Positions 1 through 9,545 of a DNA stretch of 64,000 nt are shown here, piece by piece. Under the pieces are notes generated by a model. That model did no database searches, was not told the origin of the DNA, and worked only from the letters and a program-made list of their open reading frames with translations. This DNA is from Teredinibacter purpureus (GTDB taxonomy: Bacteria; Pseudomonadota; Gammaproteobacteria; Pseudomonadales; Cellvibrionaceae): contig NZ_CP060092.1 in NCBI RefSeq assembly GCF_014217335.1, positions 2,869,501-2,933,500 on the forward strand, written 5' to 3'. The first letter of the stretch is position 1, and each line of letters opens with the position of its first letter. A program made the translations under genes and the position numbers.

Positions 1-1538
1 TTTTTTTGGAGGGGCAAGTAACGGAGAGTTCGGCCTTTTATTTATCGGGTCGGCACAGCATGCTGCACTTATTTATACCTGAAGGAGAGGAGAATGAGGG
101 TGTTGTACTAACCCGCGTACCTCGAGATAATGATTATCAATTGAAGTATGCATGGGATCTAGATGCTAATAATACGTTAACGTTTAGCGCGAGTGGCGCG
201 GGCGATTTAGCGGAAGCGGTATTATCAAGAGAGATGGACTTTGTGAGAAGCAACCCCGATTTCGAGGGCGACGCAGAAATTCTTTCTCGTTTTAACGGGC
301 AAAAAGTCATTTGGGATCATCAGCGAGAAAATGGTGGCCGCTTAAAGGTGGGTGGAGGTCATCTTAATAACGAGCGTAACGTTAGTTGGGGCAATCAATA
401 TTACTACGACGAAAGTACAAAAAGTGATACGTTAAAAGCGCAGTATTCTCAACCTGTGGGCAATAGCCATTTGTTAACCGTTGGGGGAATGTATCAACAA
501 AATTCATTTTTAGTGGGATACGACCAAGTTTTATTTGTGTGCACTGAATTTGATGTGGATTGTACGCTTAATCGTGACGCTCGTTATGAAAACGAACAAT
601 CAATAGATCAAGTAGAAACTCATTTGTATGTTAATGATAGCTGGCAGGCAACACCATCTCTGGTTCTTGATATCGGCCTACAGCTACAGGAGAACGATTA
701 CACGAACGAACGATTTGTAAATCCGCGGGCGGGGTTGCGGTACCAACTTAATAGCCAGTGGGCTATTGCCTCCAGCGCAGGACAATATAACCGGTTTCCT
801 GAACTTGAATATGTATTGCCTGAAATTGGGAACGAAAATTTACAATCACCCACTGCAACGCATTACACATTAGGCGTAGATAGGGAGTTAAACGATGGTT
901 GGAGTTGGTCGTTAGAAGCCTACTACAAACTAATGGATAATTTGCCGTTAGCATTAGCCGGTGGTGAGGACAATAGTGCGCTGCTCTACAGTAATGATGT
1001 GAGCGGCGAGGCAACAGGAGTTGACGTTTTCATTAATAAAGAAATGACGACCAATTGGTATTCTTGGTTGGCGTTGAGCTATTCGCTAAGTGAAAGAACA
1101 AATGATCGAAGCGGCGAAACGGTTAATTACTATTTGGACACACCAATGATATTAAATTGGGTGGTGAATTATTCTCGAAGTGAAACGTTTAATGTTGGCT
1201 GGCGCTGGACCATTCGCAGCGGGACAGCGTATACGCCAATTGTGGGTATACAAGAAAATCCTTGGTTCGACGATAGCGTGTTGCCCGAGTATGGAGACCC
1301 TTATTCAGACCGATTACCCCTCACGTCTCGTTTAGACGTTCGTTTTAAATGGCTGGGGCAATTGTGGGGAATGGATACTGAATACATTGTTGATATTTTA
1401 AATGCGCTAAACCAAGAAAATGTGACTGGCGTTGGTTTAGATTACGAAAAAGTCGATTCGGTGAACGACCCCTTAAAAACAGAGGAAAATGTTTCGCCGG
1501 GTATTATTGCCGCATTGGGTATGCGACTAAAGTTTTAG
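1..1538 (+). CDS. TonB-dependent outer-membrane receptor, C-terminal part (5' end outside window)
   Basis: The reading frame is open to the left edge, so the first in-frame TTG at 6 is not a real start. About 510 residues remain. They look like the beta-barrel of a TonB-dependent receptor: an early FLEG-type strand, alternating aromatic/polar strands throughout, a late NALNQENVTGVG segment and a terminal phenylalanine (MRLKF), the usual signal for outer-membrane insertion by BAM. The plug and TonB box would lie upstream. Substrate is unknown. The neighbouring secreted esterase suggests carbohydrate uptake, but that is inference from position only. The gene ends 200 bp before the esterase. Confidence 0.82.
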   Translation, partial: FLEGQVTESSAFYLSGRHSMLHLFIPEGEENEGVVLTRVPRDNDYQLKYAWDLDANNTLTFSASGAGDLAEAVLSREMDFVRSNPDFEGDAEILSRFNGQKVIWDHQRENGGRLKVGGGHLNNERNVSWGNQYYYDESTKSDTLKAQYSQPVGNSHLLTVGGMYQQNSFLVGYDQVLFVCTEFDVDCTLNRDARYENEQSIDQVETHLYVNDSWQATPSLVLDIGLQLQENDYTNERFVNPRAGLRYQLNSQWAIASSAGQYNRFPELEYVLPEIGNENLQSPTATHYTLGVDRELNDGWSWSLEAYYKLMDNLPLALAGGEDNSALLYSNDVSGEATGVDVFINKEMTTNWYSWLALSYSLSERTNDRSGETVNYYLDTPMILNWVVNYSRSETFNVGWRWTIRSGTAYTPIVGIQENPWFDDSVLPEYGDPYSDRLPLTSRLDVRFKWLGQLWGMDTEYIVDILNALNQENVTGVGLDYEKVDSVNDPLKTEENVSPGIIAALGMRLKF

Positions 1539-1598
1539 ATAAAAAAACGTCAGATTATTTTCAATGTTGCGCAAAAAATGATAAAACGTCGCAGCGGT

Positions 1599-1612
1599 TG
1601 TAATGGGTTACA
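1599..1612. promoter_or_regulatory. Imperfect palindrome TGTAATGGGTTACA upstream of the first esterase gene
   Basis: The 14-mer has arms TGTAA and TTACA and resembles LacI-family operators (TGTAACCGGTTACA type). It lies about 24 bp upstream of a TATAAA at 1637-1642. A near-identical element lies upstream of the paralogous esterase at 9546-9559. The regulator itself is not in the window. Confidence 0.45.
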
Positions 1613-1636
1613 TTATGGCCGCTATCTAAAGCTTCC

Positions 1637-1642
1637 TATAAA
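1637..1642 (+). promoter_or_regulatory. Probable -10 element of the first esterase gene
   Basis: TATAAA lies 97 bp before the ATG at 1739. The palindrome at 1599-1612 covers the -35 region, which would fit a repressor site or an activator-dependent promoter. No good -35 hexamer is visible. Confidence 0.35.
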
Positions 1643-1738
1643 TTCATACTAATAAGACCGGAATGCTCTCATCGCAATGTTAACGAGTTGTATCGCTGTT
1701 ATATAACAGATGGGCCCGGGCATAATAAGGGTGTAGAA

Positions 1739-2998
1739 ATGCGTATAAACAAATCAATGTGGTGTTCCTTTGTGATCGCCGCGCTCACCATTTTTTCTTT
1801 TAATTCAGCCCATGCTCAGCGGGTAATGCCGCTGGGTGATTCTATCACTGGCAGCCCTGGTTGCTGGAGAGCCTACTTGTGGGATCAGCTACAAAACGCG
1901 GGTTACACCGGTTTAGATTTTGTTGGTTCACTAGGCCCGCAAGGCTGCTCCGTGCAGCACGACGGCGATAATGAAGGCCATGGCGGAATTCTCGCTACTA
2001 ATATGGCAAATGAAAATCAGTTGGTTGGTTGGTTAAATCAAACGAATCCAGAAATTGTGCTTATGCATTTGGGTACAAACGATGTATGGAGTAACCGCTC
2101 TACCAGCCTAATCTTGCAAGCCTTTACCGATTTGGTTGCCGATATGCGAGCCAACAATTCCAGCGTTAAGATTCTTGTGGCGCAGATCATCCCAATGGAC
2201 CCGGCTGGTTCGTGTGCAGAATGTGATACACGTGTAATCGCATTAAATAATGCGCTACCCAATTGGGCGAGCAATTTGAGCAGTCAGTCTTCGCCGATAA
2301 CGGTAGTGGATCAGTGGAGTGGCTTTGATGCGGTTGCAGATACAAACGATGGTGTTCACCCTAATGATGGTGGCGATCGTAAAATGGCGAACGTATGGTT
2401 TAATGCTTTGTCATCTGTATTAGATGGCAACACGAGCTCTTCAAGCAGCAGTTCTAGTTCATCAAGTAGCTCTAGTTCGTCTAGCAGTAGTTCCAGCTCA
2501 TCCAGTAGCAGCTCTAGCTCGTCTACCGGTGGCCAGTGTTCCGAGATGTGTCAGTGGTATCAAGATGATCCTCGCGCAGTCTGTGTAAACCAAACCAGTG
2601 GTTGGGGATGGGAAAATGGTCAAAGCTGTATTGGCGTTGAAACCTGTAATGGCCAGAGTGGCGGTGGCGGTGTAATTCAAGTGTGTGACGGTTCAACACC
2701 AACACCAACACCAACACCAACACCTACAGCAACACCTACTGCGACGCCAACACCAACACCTACTGCGACGCCAACACCTTCGCCTACTGCAACACCAACA
2801 CCTTCGCCTACTGCAACACCAACACCTTCACCTACTGCGACGCCAACGCCTGCACCCACAAGTACGCCGTCTGGTGGTATGTGTGATTGGTACGGATGGC
2901 AGGTAGCCTTGTGTACGAATACCAGCTCAGGTTGGGGTAACGAAAATAATCAAACGTGTATATCACGTGACGCGTGTGGCGATAATATCGTTAACTAA
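1739..2998 (+). CDS. Secreted SGNH/GDSL carbohydrate esterase (CE3-like acetyl xylan esterase) with poly-Ser linker and two CBM10-like modules
   Basis: This 419-residue protein probably removes acetyl groups from xylan or a similar polysaccharide outside the cell. The ATG at 1739 is chosen because a signal peptide starts there (residues 1-26, cleavage after AHA); an upstream TTG at 1688 would only add an unlikely extension. The esterase domain (about 27-230) has block [13 protein letters not shown] (Ser35), GTND (112-115) and DGVHP (Asp204, His207). It is followed by 30 consecutive serines (233-262), a cysteine-rich CBM10-like module with [10 protein letters not shown], a Thr-Pro-rich linker (about 320-375) and a second CBM10-like module (CDWYG...[10 protein letters not shown]). 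CE3 assignment rests on the [13 protein letters not shown] signature. The domain order is typical of Cellvibrionaceae secreted enzymes. A clear paralog lies at 8296-9459. Confidence 0.85.
   Translation: MRINKSMWCSFVIAALTIFSFNSAHAQRVMPLGDSITGSPGCWRAYLWDQLQNAGYTGLDFVGSLGPQGCSVQHDGDNEGHGGILATNMANENQLVGWLNQTNPEIVLMHLGTNDVWSNRSTSLILQAFTDLVADMRANNSSVKILVAQIIPMDPAGSCAECDTRVIALNNALPNWASNLSSQSSPITVVDQWSGFDAVADTNDGVHPNDGGDRKMANVWFNALSSVLDGNTSSSSSSSSSSSSSSSSSSSSSSSSSSSSSSTGGQCSEMCQWYQDDPRAVCVNQTSGWGWENGQSCIGVETCNGQSGGGGVIQVCDGSTPTPTPTPTPTATPTATPTPTPTATPTPSPTATPTPSPTATPTPSPTATPTPAPTSTPSGGMCDWYGWQVALCTNTSSGWGNENNQTCISRDACGDNIVN
2435..2524 (+). repeat. Poly-serine coding tract (30 codons)
   Basis: Thirty serine codons in a row, mixed AGC/AGT/TCN so the DNA is not a simple microsatellite. 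It encodes a flexible linker between the esterase and its first CBM10-like module. Mixed codon use suggests selection for the peptide rather than recent slippage. Confidence 0.9.
2696..2866 (+). repeat. Thr-Pro linker coding repeat
   Basis: Repeated ACACCA/ACACCT units plus a longer unit encoding TATPTPSP, repeated about three times. It encodes the second linker of the esterase. Unlike the serine tract, the codons are uniform, so replication slippage is likely. Confidence 0.85.
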
Positions 2999-3014
2999 GC
3001 GCTTACTTTGTATT

Positions 3015-3048
3015 AAACCCCCTTTCCTTTAGTGGGAAGGGGGTTTTT
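3015..3048 (+). terminator. Rho-independent terminator after the first esterase gene
   Basis: AAACCCCCTT pairs with AAGGGGGTTT around a short loop and is followed by a T run. It lies 17 bp after the stop codon. Confidence 0.85.
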
Positions 3049-3056
3049 CGAAATTT

Positions 3057-3240
3057 ACTCGATAACGTTAATGTTTTCTCTCCCCCGCAATTCTGCGGCT
3101 TTTTCTAATACAAACCTCTCAACCGTTTCTTCACAATAGCCAAACTACACTTGCCTTGATCATAGTGATGCCCGCGATAACCTATGTTTGTTCATGGCAA
3201 CGCTATCAATGTATTCATACAGTTGCGATAATGAGGTGGT
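3057..3240 (-). pseudogene. Possible decayed coding fragment (C-terminal end, unidentified)
   Basis: On the minus strand three frames give short coherent stretches in succession: SLSQLYEYIDSVAMNKH, then YRGHHYDQGKCS, then FGYCEETVERFVLEKAAELR ending at a TAA at 3057-3059. Joined by two frameshifts they read like one protein end. I do not recognise the family. The rest of the 3049-3355 interval shows nothing else apart from the leader of the efflux operon. Confidence 0.25.
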
Positions 3241-3355
3241 AGATATTAATAATCGCTATAACGAGCGTCATGGCGGCGCGTAGAATCGAATTGATTCAAT
3301 GGCCGAGCGATGAGATGTGATAGATGGAAAGTTTATTTTATAAAGGAAAGCGTAA

Positions 3356-4606
3356 ATGAATAAAAAAATTGTATTCCCGTTAGGCATATTGGCGGTCGGC
3401 GGCATAATCGTTGCCCTACTTTTTGTTGGTAAGCCAAAGCCTGAGCCGGTAGCCGAGAATGATAGCCCAGCGCTTATTAAAGTGATGGTAACGGAAGCTA
3501 AGCAGCAACGTTTGCGTTTAGCCGTTTTAGCGCAAGGTACGGTAACACCCAAACGGGAAATCAATTTAGTCGCGCAGGTGTCAGGTTTAATTGTGAATGT
3601 TGAGCCAGCCTTTGACGACGGAGGTTTTTTTGAACCGCACCAAGTGTTAATTAAAATCGATGATAGAGAATATCAAGCAGCATTATTGGTTGCAAAAGCA
3701 AGGGTTGCTGAAGCTGAATATCGCCTTGCAGAAGAGCAGGGGTTAAGTCGTCAAGCAAAACGCGAGTGGCGTGATCTAGGCAATCAAAATGCAAACGACC
3801 TTTTTATGCGTAAGCCCCAATTGGCCGCTGCAAAGGCCAATCTAGAATCGGCTAAAGGCGCTGTAACTATTGCGCAATTAAATGTGCAACGCACGTCCAT
3901 TTCTGTGCCTTTCACCGGCAGAGTAAAAGAAACTTTTGTTGATTTGGGGCAGTACATTACCGTAGGCAGTTCTTTGGCAACCGTATACGATTCTACTACC
4001 GTAGAAGTGCGATTAGCGTTAACAGAGCATCAAGCGTCCTTGGTAAACTTACCTTTTATGGCGCAATCAAAAACCCTGGAAGAACAAAAGCTCCCAGGGG
4101 TACAGATTAGAGGCAGTGTGGCTGGTAAGGTGCATCAGTGGCAAGGCGAATTAGCACGTACCGATGCATTCGTCGATTCAAATTCTCGTATGTATTACGC
4201 CGTAGTAGAGGTTGAGAATCCGTTTCAACTCGTGGGGCAAAACGAAGCGCCCTTATTGCCAGGCCTCTTTGTTGAAGCAGAGATAGAAGGCAAACTCATC
4301 GATGGGGTGATGGAGCTTCCACGTAGCGCACTCTATCAACGCGATAAAATCGTGTATTTAGATTCAGATAACACGGTTGTTATGCAGAAAGTAAAAGTTC
4401 TTAGGCGCTCAGACGACACAATATGGGTGCAAGGGGAGCTTGACGCTAACACCCTCGTGGCGATAGAAAAGCAGTCGGTCACGCCAACCGGCACCACCGT
4501 GGAGCCTCTACTGGAAAGCGACATCAACACCTTGCCGGTGGCTACAAGAGAACCCGTAAAAGCAACTCCTGACGCAAGTCATGCCGAAATAACGGAGCAG
4601 GAGTAA
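3356..4606 (+). CDS. RND efflux periplasmic adaptor (HlyD/MFP family)
   Basis: A 416-residue membrane-fusion protein that would bridge an inner-membrane RND pump to an outer-membrane channel. It starts at an ATG behind a good AAAGGAAAG site. Residues 5-24 form an N-terminal membrane anchor, with no lipobox. A split biotinyl-lipoyl-like domain (INLVAQVSGLIVNVEP, and ISVPFTGRVKETFVDLGQYI) flanks an alpha-hairpin, followed by beta-barrel and membrane-proximal regions. It lies two bases before the pump gene, so the two are certainly cotranscribed. No outer-membrane factor gene is adjacent, so a TolC-like partner must be elsewhere. Substrate cannot be told from sequence. Confidence 0.88.
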   Translation: MNKKIVFPLGILAVGGIIVALLFVGKPKPEPVAENDSPALIKVMVTEAKQQRLRLAVLAQGTVTPKREINLVAQVSGLIVNVEPAFDDGGFFEPHQVLIKIDDREYQAALLVAKARVAEAEYRLAEEQGLSRQAKREWRDLGNQNANDLFMRKPQLAAAKANLESAKGAVTIAQLNVQRTSISVPFTGRVKETFVDLGQYITVGSSLATVYDSTTVEVRLALTEHQASLVNLPFMAQSKTLEEQKLPGVQIRGSVAGKVHQWQGELARTDAFVDSNSRMYYAVVEVENPFQLVGQNEAPLLPGLFVEAEIEGKLIDGVMELPRSALYQRDKIVYLDSDNTVVMQKVKVLRRSDDTIWVQGELDANTLVAIEKQSVTPTGTTVEPLLESDINTLPVATREPVKATPDASHAEITEQE

Positions 4607-4608
4607 GC

Positions 4609-7600
4609 ATGAAAAGTTTAATCCAGTGGTTTATCGACAACGCTATCGCAGCTAATTTATTAATGTTAGCGATGGTCGTTGGCGGCATATACGGTGCAGG
4701 GGAAGTTAAAAAAGAAACGTTTCCTGCTTTTGTTGGTAATCGTATCGAAGTATCAATGGCATATCCCGGCGCTGCACCAAGCGAGGTAGAACAACAAATT
4801 GTCGTTAGGGTAGAAGAAGCTATTTCCGATTTGCCCGGCATCTACCAAATTACGTCAGACTCTTGGGAAGGGTTTGGAATGGTGAATGTTAGTGTGGTTG
4901 AAGGCTTTGACGTTCGTGTTCTGCTCAACGACATAAAAGGGCGTGTCGATGCAATTAATACGTTTCCCGTAACGGCCGAGCGACCCATCATAAAGCAACA
5001 AACTCAACGACAGTTCCTTATGTGGGCGGCCATATACGGGAATGTCGAACCTCGAGTTTTGAAAAATCTAGCGTATCAAATTCGTGATGAGATGAGCTTG
5101 CTAGAAGGTGTTTCAGAAGTCGTCATTACCGGTCTTAAAAGCGATGAGGTGAGTATTGAGGTTTCTGAGTCCGCGTTACGACAATACAATTTAAGTTTTA
5201 GTGAAGTTGCGAGCGCAATTCGTCAATCATCATTAAATGTACCCGCGGGTATGATTCGCACTAAAGACGGTGACATCCAAATACAAACGCGTGCGCAAGC
5301 CTACGGCTATGACGACTTTTCTAAAATCGTCCTGCGTAGCGAACGTGGTGGCGGGCAATTATTGTTGGGTGATGTTGCCGTTATCAATGATGGCTTTTCT
5401 GAACAAAATGTAGAATTTACCATTAGCGGTAAGCGCGGTCTAAATTTTGAAATTAAAATGAGTGACGACCCCATGTTGTTCGAAGGCACCGAAAACGCCC
5501 GTGCCTATATAGACGATTTTCGGCAATACCTCCCAGAAGGGGTAACACTGAAAATTAATTTTGAAACCAAAAGTATATTCGATAGCCGGTTTAACTTACT
5601 GAAAGATAACGCAATAAGTGGCTTGATTCTTGTTTTTATTGTACTGATGTTGTTTTTGCGTCCAATTTTGGCTTTCTGGGTTGTTGCAGGAATTGCGACT
5701 ACCTTTGCTGGCGCAATTTGGTTGTTGCCGTTCTTTAATGTATCAATCAATATGCTATCGATGTTCGCTTTTCTAATGGTGCTTGGCATCGTAGTAGATG
5801 ATGCCATTATTGTTGGAGAGAGTATTTATAGGCATCAACAGCGTGGAGAAAGAGGCTCCCATGCGTCTTTTACAGGGTCATTATCGGTATTGAAACCTGT
5901 TTTTCTAGCAGTCATGAGTACGATTATATTCTTCTTGCCAATGATCGATGTCCCGTCAGAAATGCTCGTGTACACACGCTCTATTTTCTTCGTTGTATTC
6001 TTGTGTTTAGTATTCTCATTAGTAGAGGCCCTGCTGGTATTGCCATCACACCTTTCGCATATGAAACCTGAGAAGCCGAGCAAATTCATAGTGTTGCAAA
6101 AGATGGAAGCCATAAGACACTGGTTTTCCGATCACATGGATGGTTTTGCAGAAAAACGCTATCTACCCGCTTTAAAAATAATGATAGAACATAAAGTGAG
6201 TACTTTTTTTGGTTTCACAACGGTATTTATCATCGCGTTAGCCATTGTAGCGGCGGGGTGGATTAACACCGGTTTCTTCCCTAATGTGCCGCGCCCGTTT
6301 GTAATGGTAGAAGCCGCCTATGCCGACGGGACACCTTTTGCCACTACTCGAGACGCGGCGCAGTTCGTGCGAGATCAAGTAGATGTATTGGCAACCGATA
6401 AAGAGTTGTTAGAAAAAAATGGTGGGAAACCTTTCCTTAGAGAAGTGAACCGAACGTTGAATGGGACATCGTTCAGTATCTTTGTTGGCCTGACAGAACT
6501 TGAAGAGCGAACCGTTACAACTGGCGATGTGGCCGACGCCTTACGCAAATTAGTTGGCCCAATGCCTGAAGCGAAGCGTTTTTCGCTCGTTGGTTCCCTT
6601 AGTGGAGGCGCGCCCGATATATCGTTAAATTTAAACCTGTTGGAAAATAGGCAGGGTGTTCAGAAGGCTGCTATTGACGATATTACAGCAGCATTGGAAT
6701 CGTACCCCGGCGTATTTAATGTTCGTAGTAACTTAGATTCGGAACGAACAGAAATTGAAATCGATTTAAAGCCCTATGCTGAAACGTTGGGTATTTCGCT
6801 TGGCGATATTGCCCAGCAAGTCAGGCAGGGTTTCTACGGCGACGAAATCCAACGCATTCCTCGAGCGAAAGAAGACGTACGCGTTATGCTTCGCTACCAT
6901 GCAGAAGAGCGTCAAACGTTAGATACCCTCGATCACATGCGCGTTCGTACGGCTGACGGGCGTGAAATCCCGTTAAGCGCAGTTGCTACCGTAGAGCTTG
7001 TACCCGGATCTAGTAGTATTAACCGTGTGGATCGCAAAAGAAACATCTCGCTCACGGCTGAAGTTGAAGAAGGTCATGATGCGAATGCCATCGTAGATGC
7101 GCTGATGGCGGATAATCAACTTGGCTGGAAGCAAAAATATTTAGGGTTTAATTTATCACCGGACGGCAACCTTAAATCTCAAGCTGAGTTTGGCGATAAT
7201 TTTGCTATGAACTTTCTGAAAGTGATCGTAGTGGTACTCGCTATATTTGCAATCGCATTTCGCTCACTCTTCCAGCCTTTCCTGGTAATGCTCGCCGTAC
7301 CGTTTGGTTTTGTGGGTGCTGTTATCGGGCATATAGTCTTTCAAGCCGACATCAGTATTTTCTCTTTCTTCGGCATACTCGCGTGCTCCGGCGTGGTTGT
7401 AAACGATAACTTAGTGTTGCTTGAACGAATCAATACGTTAAAAGAACGTGGAAGTAATACGCTCGATGCTGTTCTCCATGCTGGTGTTGATCGATTTCGC
7501 CCTATCGTGCTTACCTCACTTACAACATTTATCGGTTTACTACCGATATTGTTTGAACGAAGTAATCAAGCACAGTTTTTAATACCAATGGTGTTATCGT

Positions 7601-7749
7601 TGTCGTTTGGAGTGGCGTTTTCATCGGTTGTGACATTATTTTTAGTGCCTGTCAGTTACTTCGGTGGGGCGCGAATAAAAATACGTATAGTAGGCTTGTT
7701 TACACGAAAGCGACAAAGAGAAGCCCCGCTAGAAGTGGAAGCGGAGTAA
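4609..7749 (+). CDS. RND-family efflux pump inner-membrane subunit (AcrB/MexF-like)
   Basis: A 1046-residue proton-driven exporter with the standard layout: TM1 near residues 10-30, a large periplasmic loop, TM2-6 (about 335-480), TM7 near 540, a second periplasmic loop, and TM8-12 (about 865-1020). TM4 carries the proton-relay acidic pair in LGIVVDDAIIVGESIYRH. The second half has the counterpart ACSGVVVNDNLVLLERIN. Length and motifs fit the multidrug (HAE) branch better than the heavy-metal branch, but the substrate is unknown. It shares an operon with the adaptor upstream (2-bp gap, SD GGAG) and ends at a strong terminator. Confidence 0.9.
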   Translation: MKSLIQWFIDNAIAANLLMLAMVVGGIYGAGEVKKETFPAFVGNRIEVSMAYPGAAPSEVEQQIVVRVEEAISDLPGIYQITSDSWEGFGMVNVSVVEGFDVRVLLNDIKGRVDAINTFPVTAERPIIKQQTQRQFLMWAAIYGNVEPRVLKNLAYQIRDEMSLLEGVSEVVITGLKSDEVSIEVSESALRQYNLSFSEVASAIRQSSLNVPAGMIRTKDGDIQIQTRAQAYGYDDFSKIVLRSERGGGQLLLGDVAVINDGFSEQNVEFTISGKRGLNFEIKMSDDPMLFEGTENARAYIDDFRQYLPEGVTLKINFETKSIFDSRFNLLKDNAISGLILVFIVLMLFLRPILAFWVVAGIATTFAGAIWLLPFFNVSINMLSMFAFLMVLGIVVDDAIIVGESIYRHQQRGERGSHASFTGSLSVLKPVFLAVMSTIIFFLPMIDVPSEMLVYTRSIFFVVFLCLVFSLVEALLVLPSHLSHMKPEKPSKFIVLQKMEAIRHWFSDHMDGFAEKRYLPALKIMIEHKVSTFFGFTTVFIIALAIVAAGWINTGFFPNVPRPFVMVEAAYADGTPFATTRDAAQFVRDQVDVLATDKELLEKNGGKPFLREVNRTLNGTSFSIFVGLTELEERTVTTGDVADALRKLVGPMPEAKRFSLVGSLSGGAPDISLNLNLLENRQGVQKAAIDDITAALESYPGVFNVRSNLDSERTEIEIDLKPYAETLGISLGDIAQQVRQGFYGDEIQRIPRAKEDVRVMLRYHAEERQTLDTLDHMRVRTADGREIPLSAVATVELVPGSSSINRVDRKRNISLTAEVEEGHDANAIVDALMADNQLGWKQKYLGFNLSPDGNLKSQAEFGDNFAMNFLKVIVVVLAIFAIAFRSLFQPFLVMLAVPFGFVGAVIGHIVFQADISIFSFFGILACSGVVVNDNLVLLERINTLKERGSNTLDAVLHAGVDRFRPIVLTSLTTFIGLLPILFERSNQAQFLIPMVLSLSFGVAFSSVVTLFLVPVSYFGGARIKIRIVGLFTRKRQREAPLEVEAE

Positions 7750-7787
7750 TAGCAATTTAATCTTGATGGGCTACATAGGATTATTGA

Positions 7788-7813
7788 ATGCCCGCGAAAG
7801 CGGGTATTTTTTT
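7788..7813 (+). terminator. Rho-independent terminator of the RND operon
   Basis: ATGCCCGC-GAAA-GCGGGTAT hairpin with a stable tetraloop followed by seven T, 38 bp after the pump stop codon. Confidence 0.88.
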
Positions 7814-8261
7814 GTGTAGAGATTTAGTGGTTATCTTCCCCAATCTTATCAAAATGGAAGGCACGACTAAATTGGTTTTTAGTTAATGCATCTAGGCCGC
7901 GAGGACCGGCACGGAGCGCCTATCGCGACGTGTTCTGACAGAGGAGTGTGGCCTCTAAGGTAAATTATTGGTAAGGGGTGCAACTACTGCCAGGTTGTTT
8001 GACATTAAGGTGCAGGAACTTTTTTGGGGTTCACCTTCACCCGCAGCGGGAAAGTAAAAAAGAGAAAAGTGAGTGGAAAGGCACTGGCAACACTCAAATT
8101 TAATGTTCGAATGATTACACGCCGTACAAGAGGGCAACCACTATTGCGCATTGTCTCGGATTTTCGAACGTAGTTACTTATGGCTGTAAGGTGGTTTTAA
8201 GTCGGCCAAACCCCCTTATGTCGACAAAACCACGATTGTTTTGTCAGAAGGCTCTAAAGAG
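7814..8261. other. Intergenic stretch without recognisable gene
   Basis: About 450 bp between two converging transcripts. I see only short open frames and a small hairpin (GACAAAAC at 8223-8230 with GTTTTGTC at 8238-8245). A 60-codon cysteine-rich minus-strand frame at 7955-8137 has no start signal or family resemblance that I can defend. Confidence 0.5.
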
Positions 8262-8285
8262 AGAGGAGACCTTAAGGCCTCCTCT
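8262..8285 (-). terminator. Inverted repeat at the 3' end of the second esterase gene
   Basis: AGAGGAGACCTT faces AAGGCCTCCTCT with one mismatch, just after the esterase stop codon. There is only a weak T-rich tail (CTCTTT) on the minus strand, so terminator function is plausible but not certain. Confidence 0.4.
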
Positions 8286-8295
8286 AATCGAAGGT

Positions 8296-9459
8296 TTATT
8301 GAGAGCTACAGGTGCTTTGAGAGATACAACTTTGATTGTCTTCCCAGCCCCAACCACTGCTTGTGGTGTTACACATAGGGTAGTCAGTGCCATACCAATT
8401 ACAGGTACCGCCGGATCCACCGTTACTAGAACTTGAACTTGAACTAGAGCTTGAACTAGAGCTTGAACTGCTCACTATACAGCTTTGATTGTTTTCCCAT
8501 CCCCAGCCATCACCGTCAGGATCGGAAGAGGCATTGTTACAAATAGGGGTGCCGCCAGAACCTGTCGAGCTGCTAGAGCTGCTAGAGCTACTAGAGTTAT
8601 TTCCACCGCCACCGCACATACTCTGTGCAGCGTTAGAACCTTGGGCGATACAGCTTTCGCTATTTTCCCAGCCCCAATCATCACTGGTGCTGTTGCAGCA
8701 ATAGGGGTAGCTTCCGCAGGTACCGCAGCCTGTATTGCCGTTACCACCGTTGTTAGTGGACAAAACGGAGGTTAGGGCTGAATACCATTTGTCTGAGATT
8801 TTCTGATTGCCTGAATCGTTGGGATGGACGCCGTCACTGGTGTCGGAGTTAGCGCTGAACCCATTCCATTGATCGACCACTGTAATGGGTGACTGCGAAG
8901 TGCTTTTGCCCGATGCCCAGCTGGGAATGCTGTTGTTTAAATTGGTTACTCGGTCTGCACACTGAGAGCATGACTGAGCAGAATCCATTGGAATAATCTG
9001 GGCGACTAGAATTTTTACATTGGCATTATTTGAACGCATTTGGTCCACAAGCTTACTGTATGCGCTTAGAATATTGCTGGTTGAGATACCGTTCCAAACG
9101 TCATTTGTACCTAGGTGCATCATTACAACATCAGGGTTGGTAGAGGATAACCATCCGGGTAACTGATTGCCGTTAGCAATATCGGTTACCAAATAGCCGC
9201 CGTGACCTTCGTTATCGGCGTCATGATTTTGGCCGCAGCTTTGGGCGTATTGAGTGCCAACAAAATCAACATCGGAATACCCGTTATTTTGTAGGCGATT
9301 CCACAGTGTTGCCCGCCAACAGCCCGGTGAACCTGTTATAGAATCGCCCAGCGGCATTATTTTCACTGCATGGGCGTTACTCGAGGCTAAAACCATAACG
9401 GCTAGCAGCGGTAAAACGGCACTGGCAGCTATTACTTTGAGGATAATTTTTTTTATCAT
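8296..9459 (-). CDS. Secreted SGNH/GDSL carbohydrate esterase (CE3-like) with CBM10-like modules
   Basis: A 387-residue paralog of the esterase at 1739-2998, sharing long identical blocks ([59 protein letters not shown]). The ATG at 9459 follows GGAG (9467-9470) and starts a signal peptide ending in NAHA. After the esterase domain come a CBM10-like module (GWxWEN, C-rich), a 10-Ser linker, a reduced middle module ([12 protein letters not shown]) lacking the usual CxWYG start, a 16-Ser linker, and a complete C-terminal module ([11 protein letters not shown]...[10 protein letters not shown]). Likely role: deacetylation of plant or algal polysaccharide outside the cell. It points toward the first esterase with the RND operon between them. 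Confidence 0.85.
   Translation of the reverse strand: MIKKIILKVIAASAVLPLLAVMVLASSNAHAVKIMPLGDSITGSPGCWRATLWNRLQNNGYSDVDFVGTQYAQSCGQNHDADNEGHGGYLVTDIANGNQLPGWLSSTNPDVVMMHLGTNDVWNGISTSNILSAYSKLVDQMRSNNANVKILVAQIIPMDSAQSCSQCADRVTNLNNSIPSWASGKSTSQSPITVVDQWNGFSANSDTSDGVHPNDSGNQKISDKWYSALTSVLSTNNGGNGNTGCGTCGSYPYCCNSTSDDWGWENSESCIAQGSNAAQSMCGGGGNNSSSSSSSSSSTGSGGTPICNNASSDPDGDGWGWENNQSCIVSSSSSSSSSSSSSSSSNGGSGGTCNWYGTDYPMCNTTSSGWGWEDNQSCISQSTCSSQ
8425..8472 (-). repeat. Poly-serine coding tract (16 codons)
   Basis: Sixteen Ser codons forming the linker before the last CBM10-like module. Alternating AGC/TCA/AGT/TCT units give a partly regular DNA repeat. Confidence 0.85.
8566..8595 (-). repeat. Poly-serine coding tract (10 codons)
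   Basis: Ten Ser codons forming the linker between the first and the reduced middle CBM10-like module. Confidence 0.85.
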
Positions 9460-9545
9460 TATTGTTCTCCAATGAGTTGGTGTGATGACCATCTAAAACC
9501 TTGTTATCGATAATTTTCTTACTTATGCCATTGGCAACCAAGCAG

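Noticed and set aside
2498..2906. Several long antisense or shifted frames over the linker repeats of the first esterase
   Set aside because: They arise from the periodic Ser and Thr-Pro codons and have no signals of their own.
7955..8137. 60-codon cysteine-rich minus-strand frame
   Set aside because: No ribosome site, no promoter and no resemblance to a known family; treated as chance.
8223..8245. GACAAAAC/GTTTTGTC hairpin
   Set aside because: An eight-bp stem in an AT-rich gap with no T run and no gene nearby; likely incidental.
8475..8775. Overlapping open frames on both strands in the second esterase
   Set aside because: Shadows of the repetitive serine and CBM10-coding sequence.
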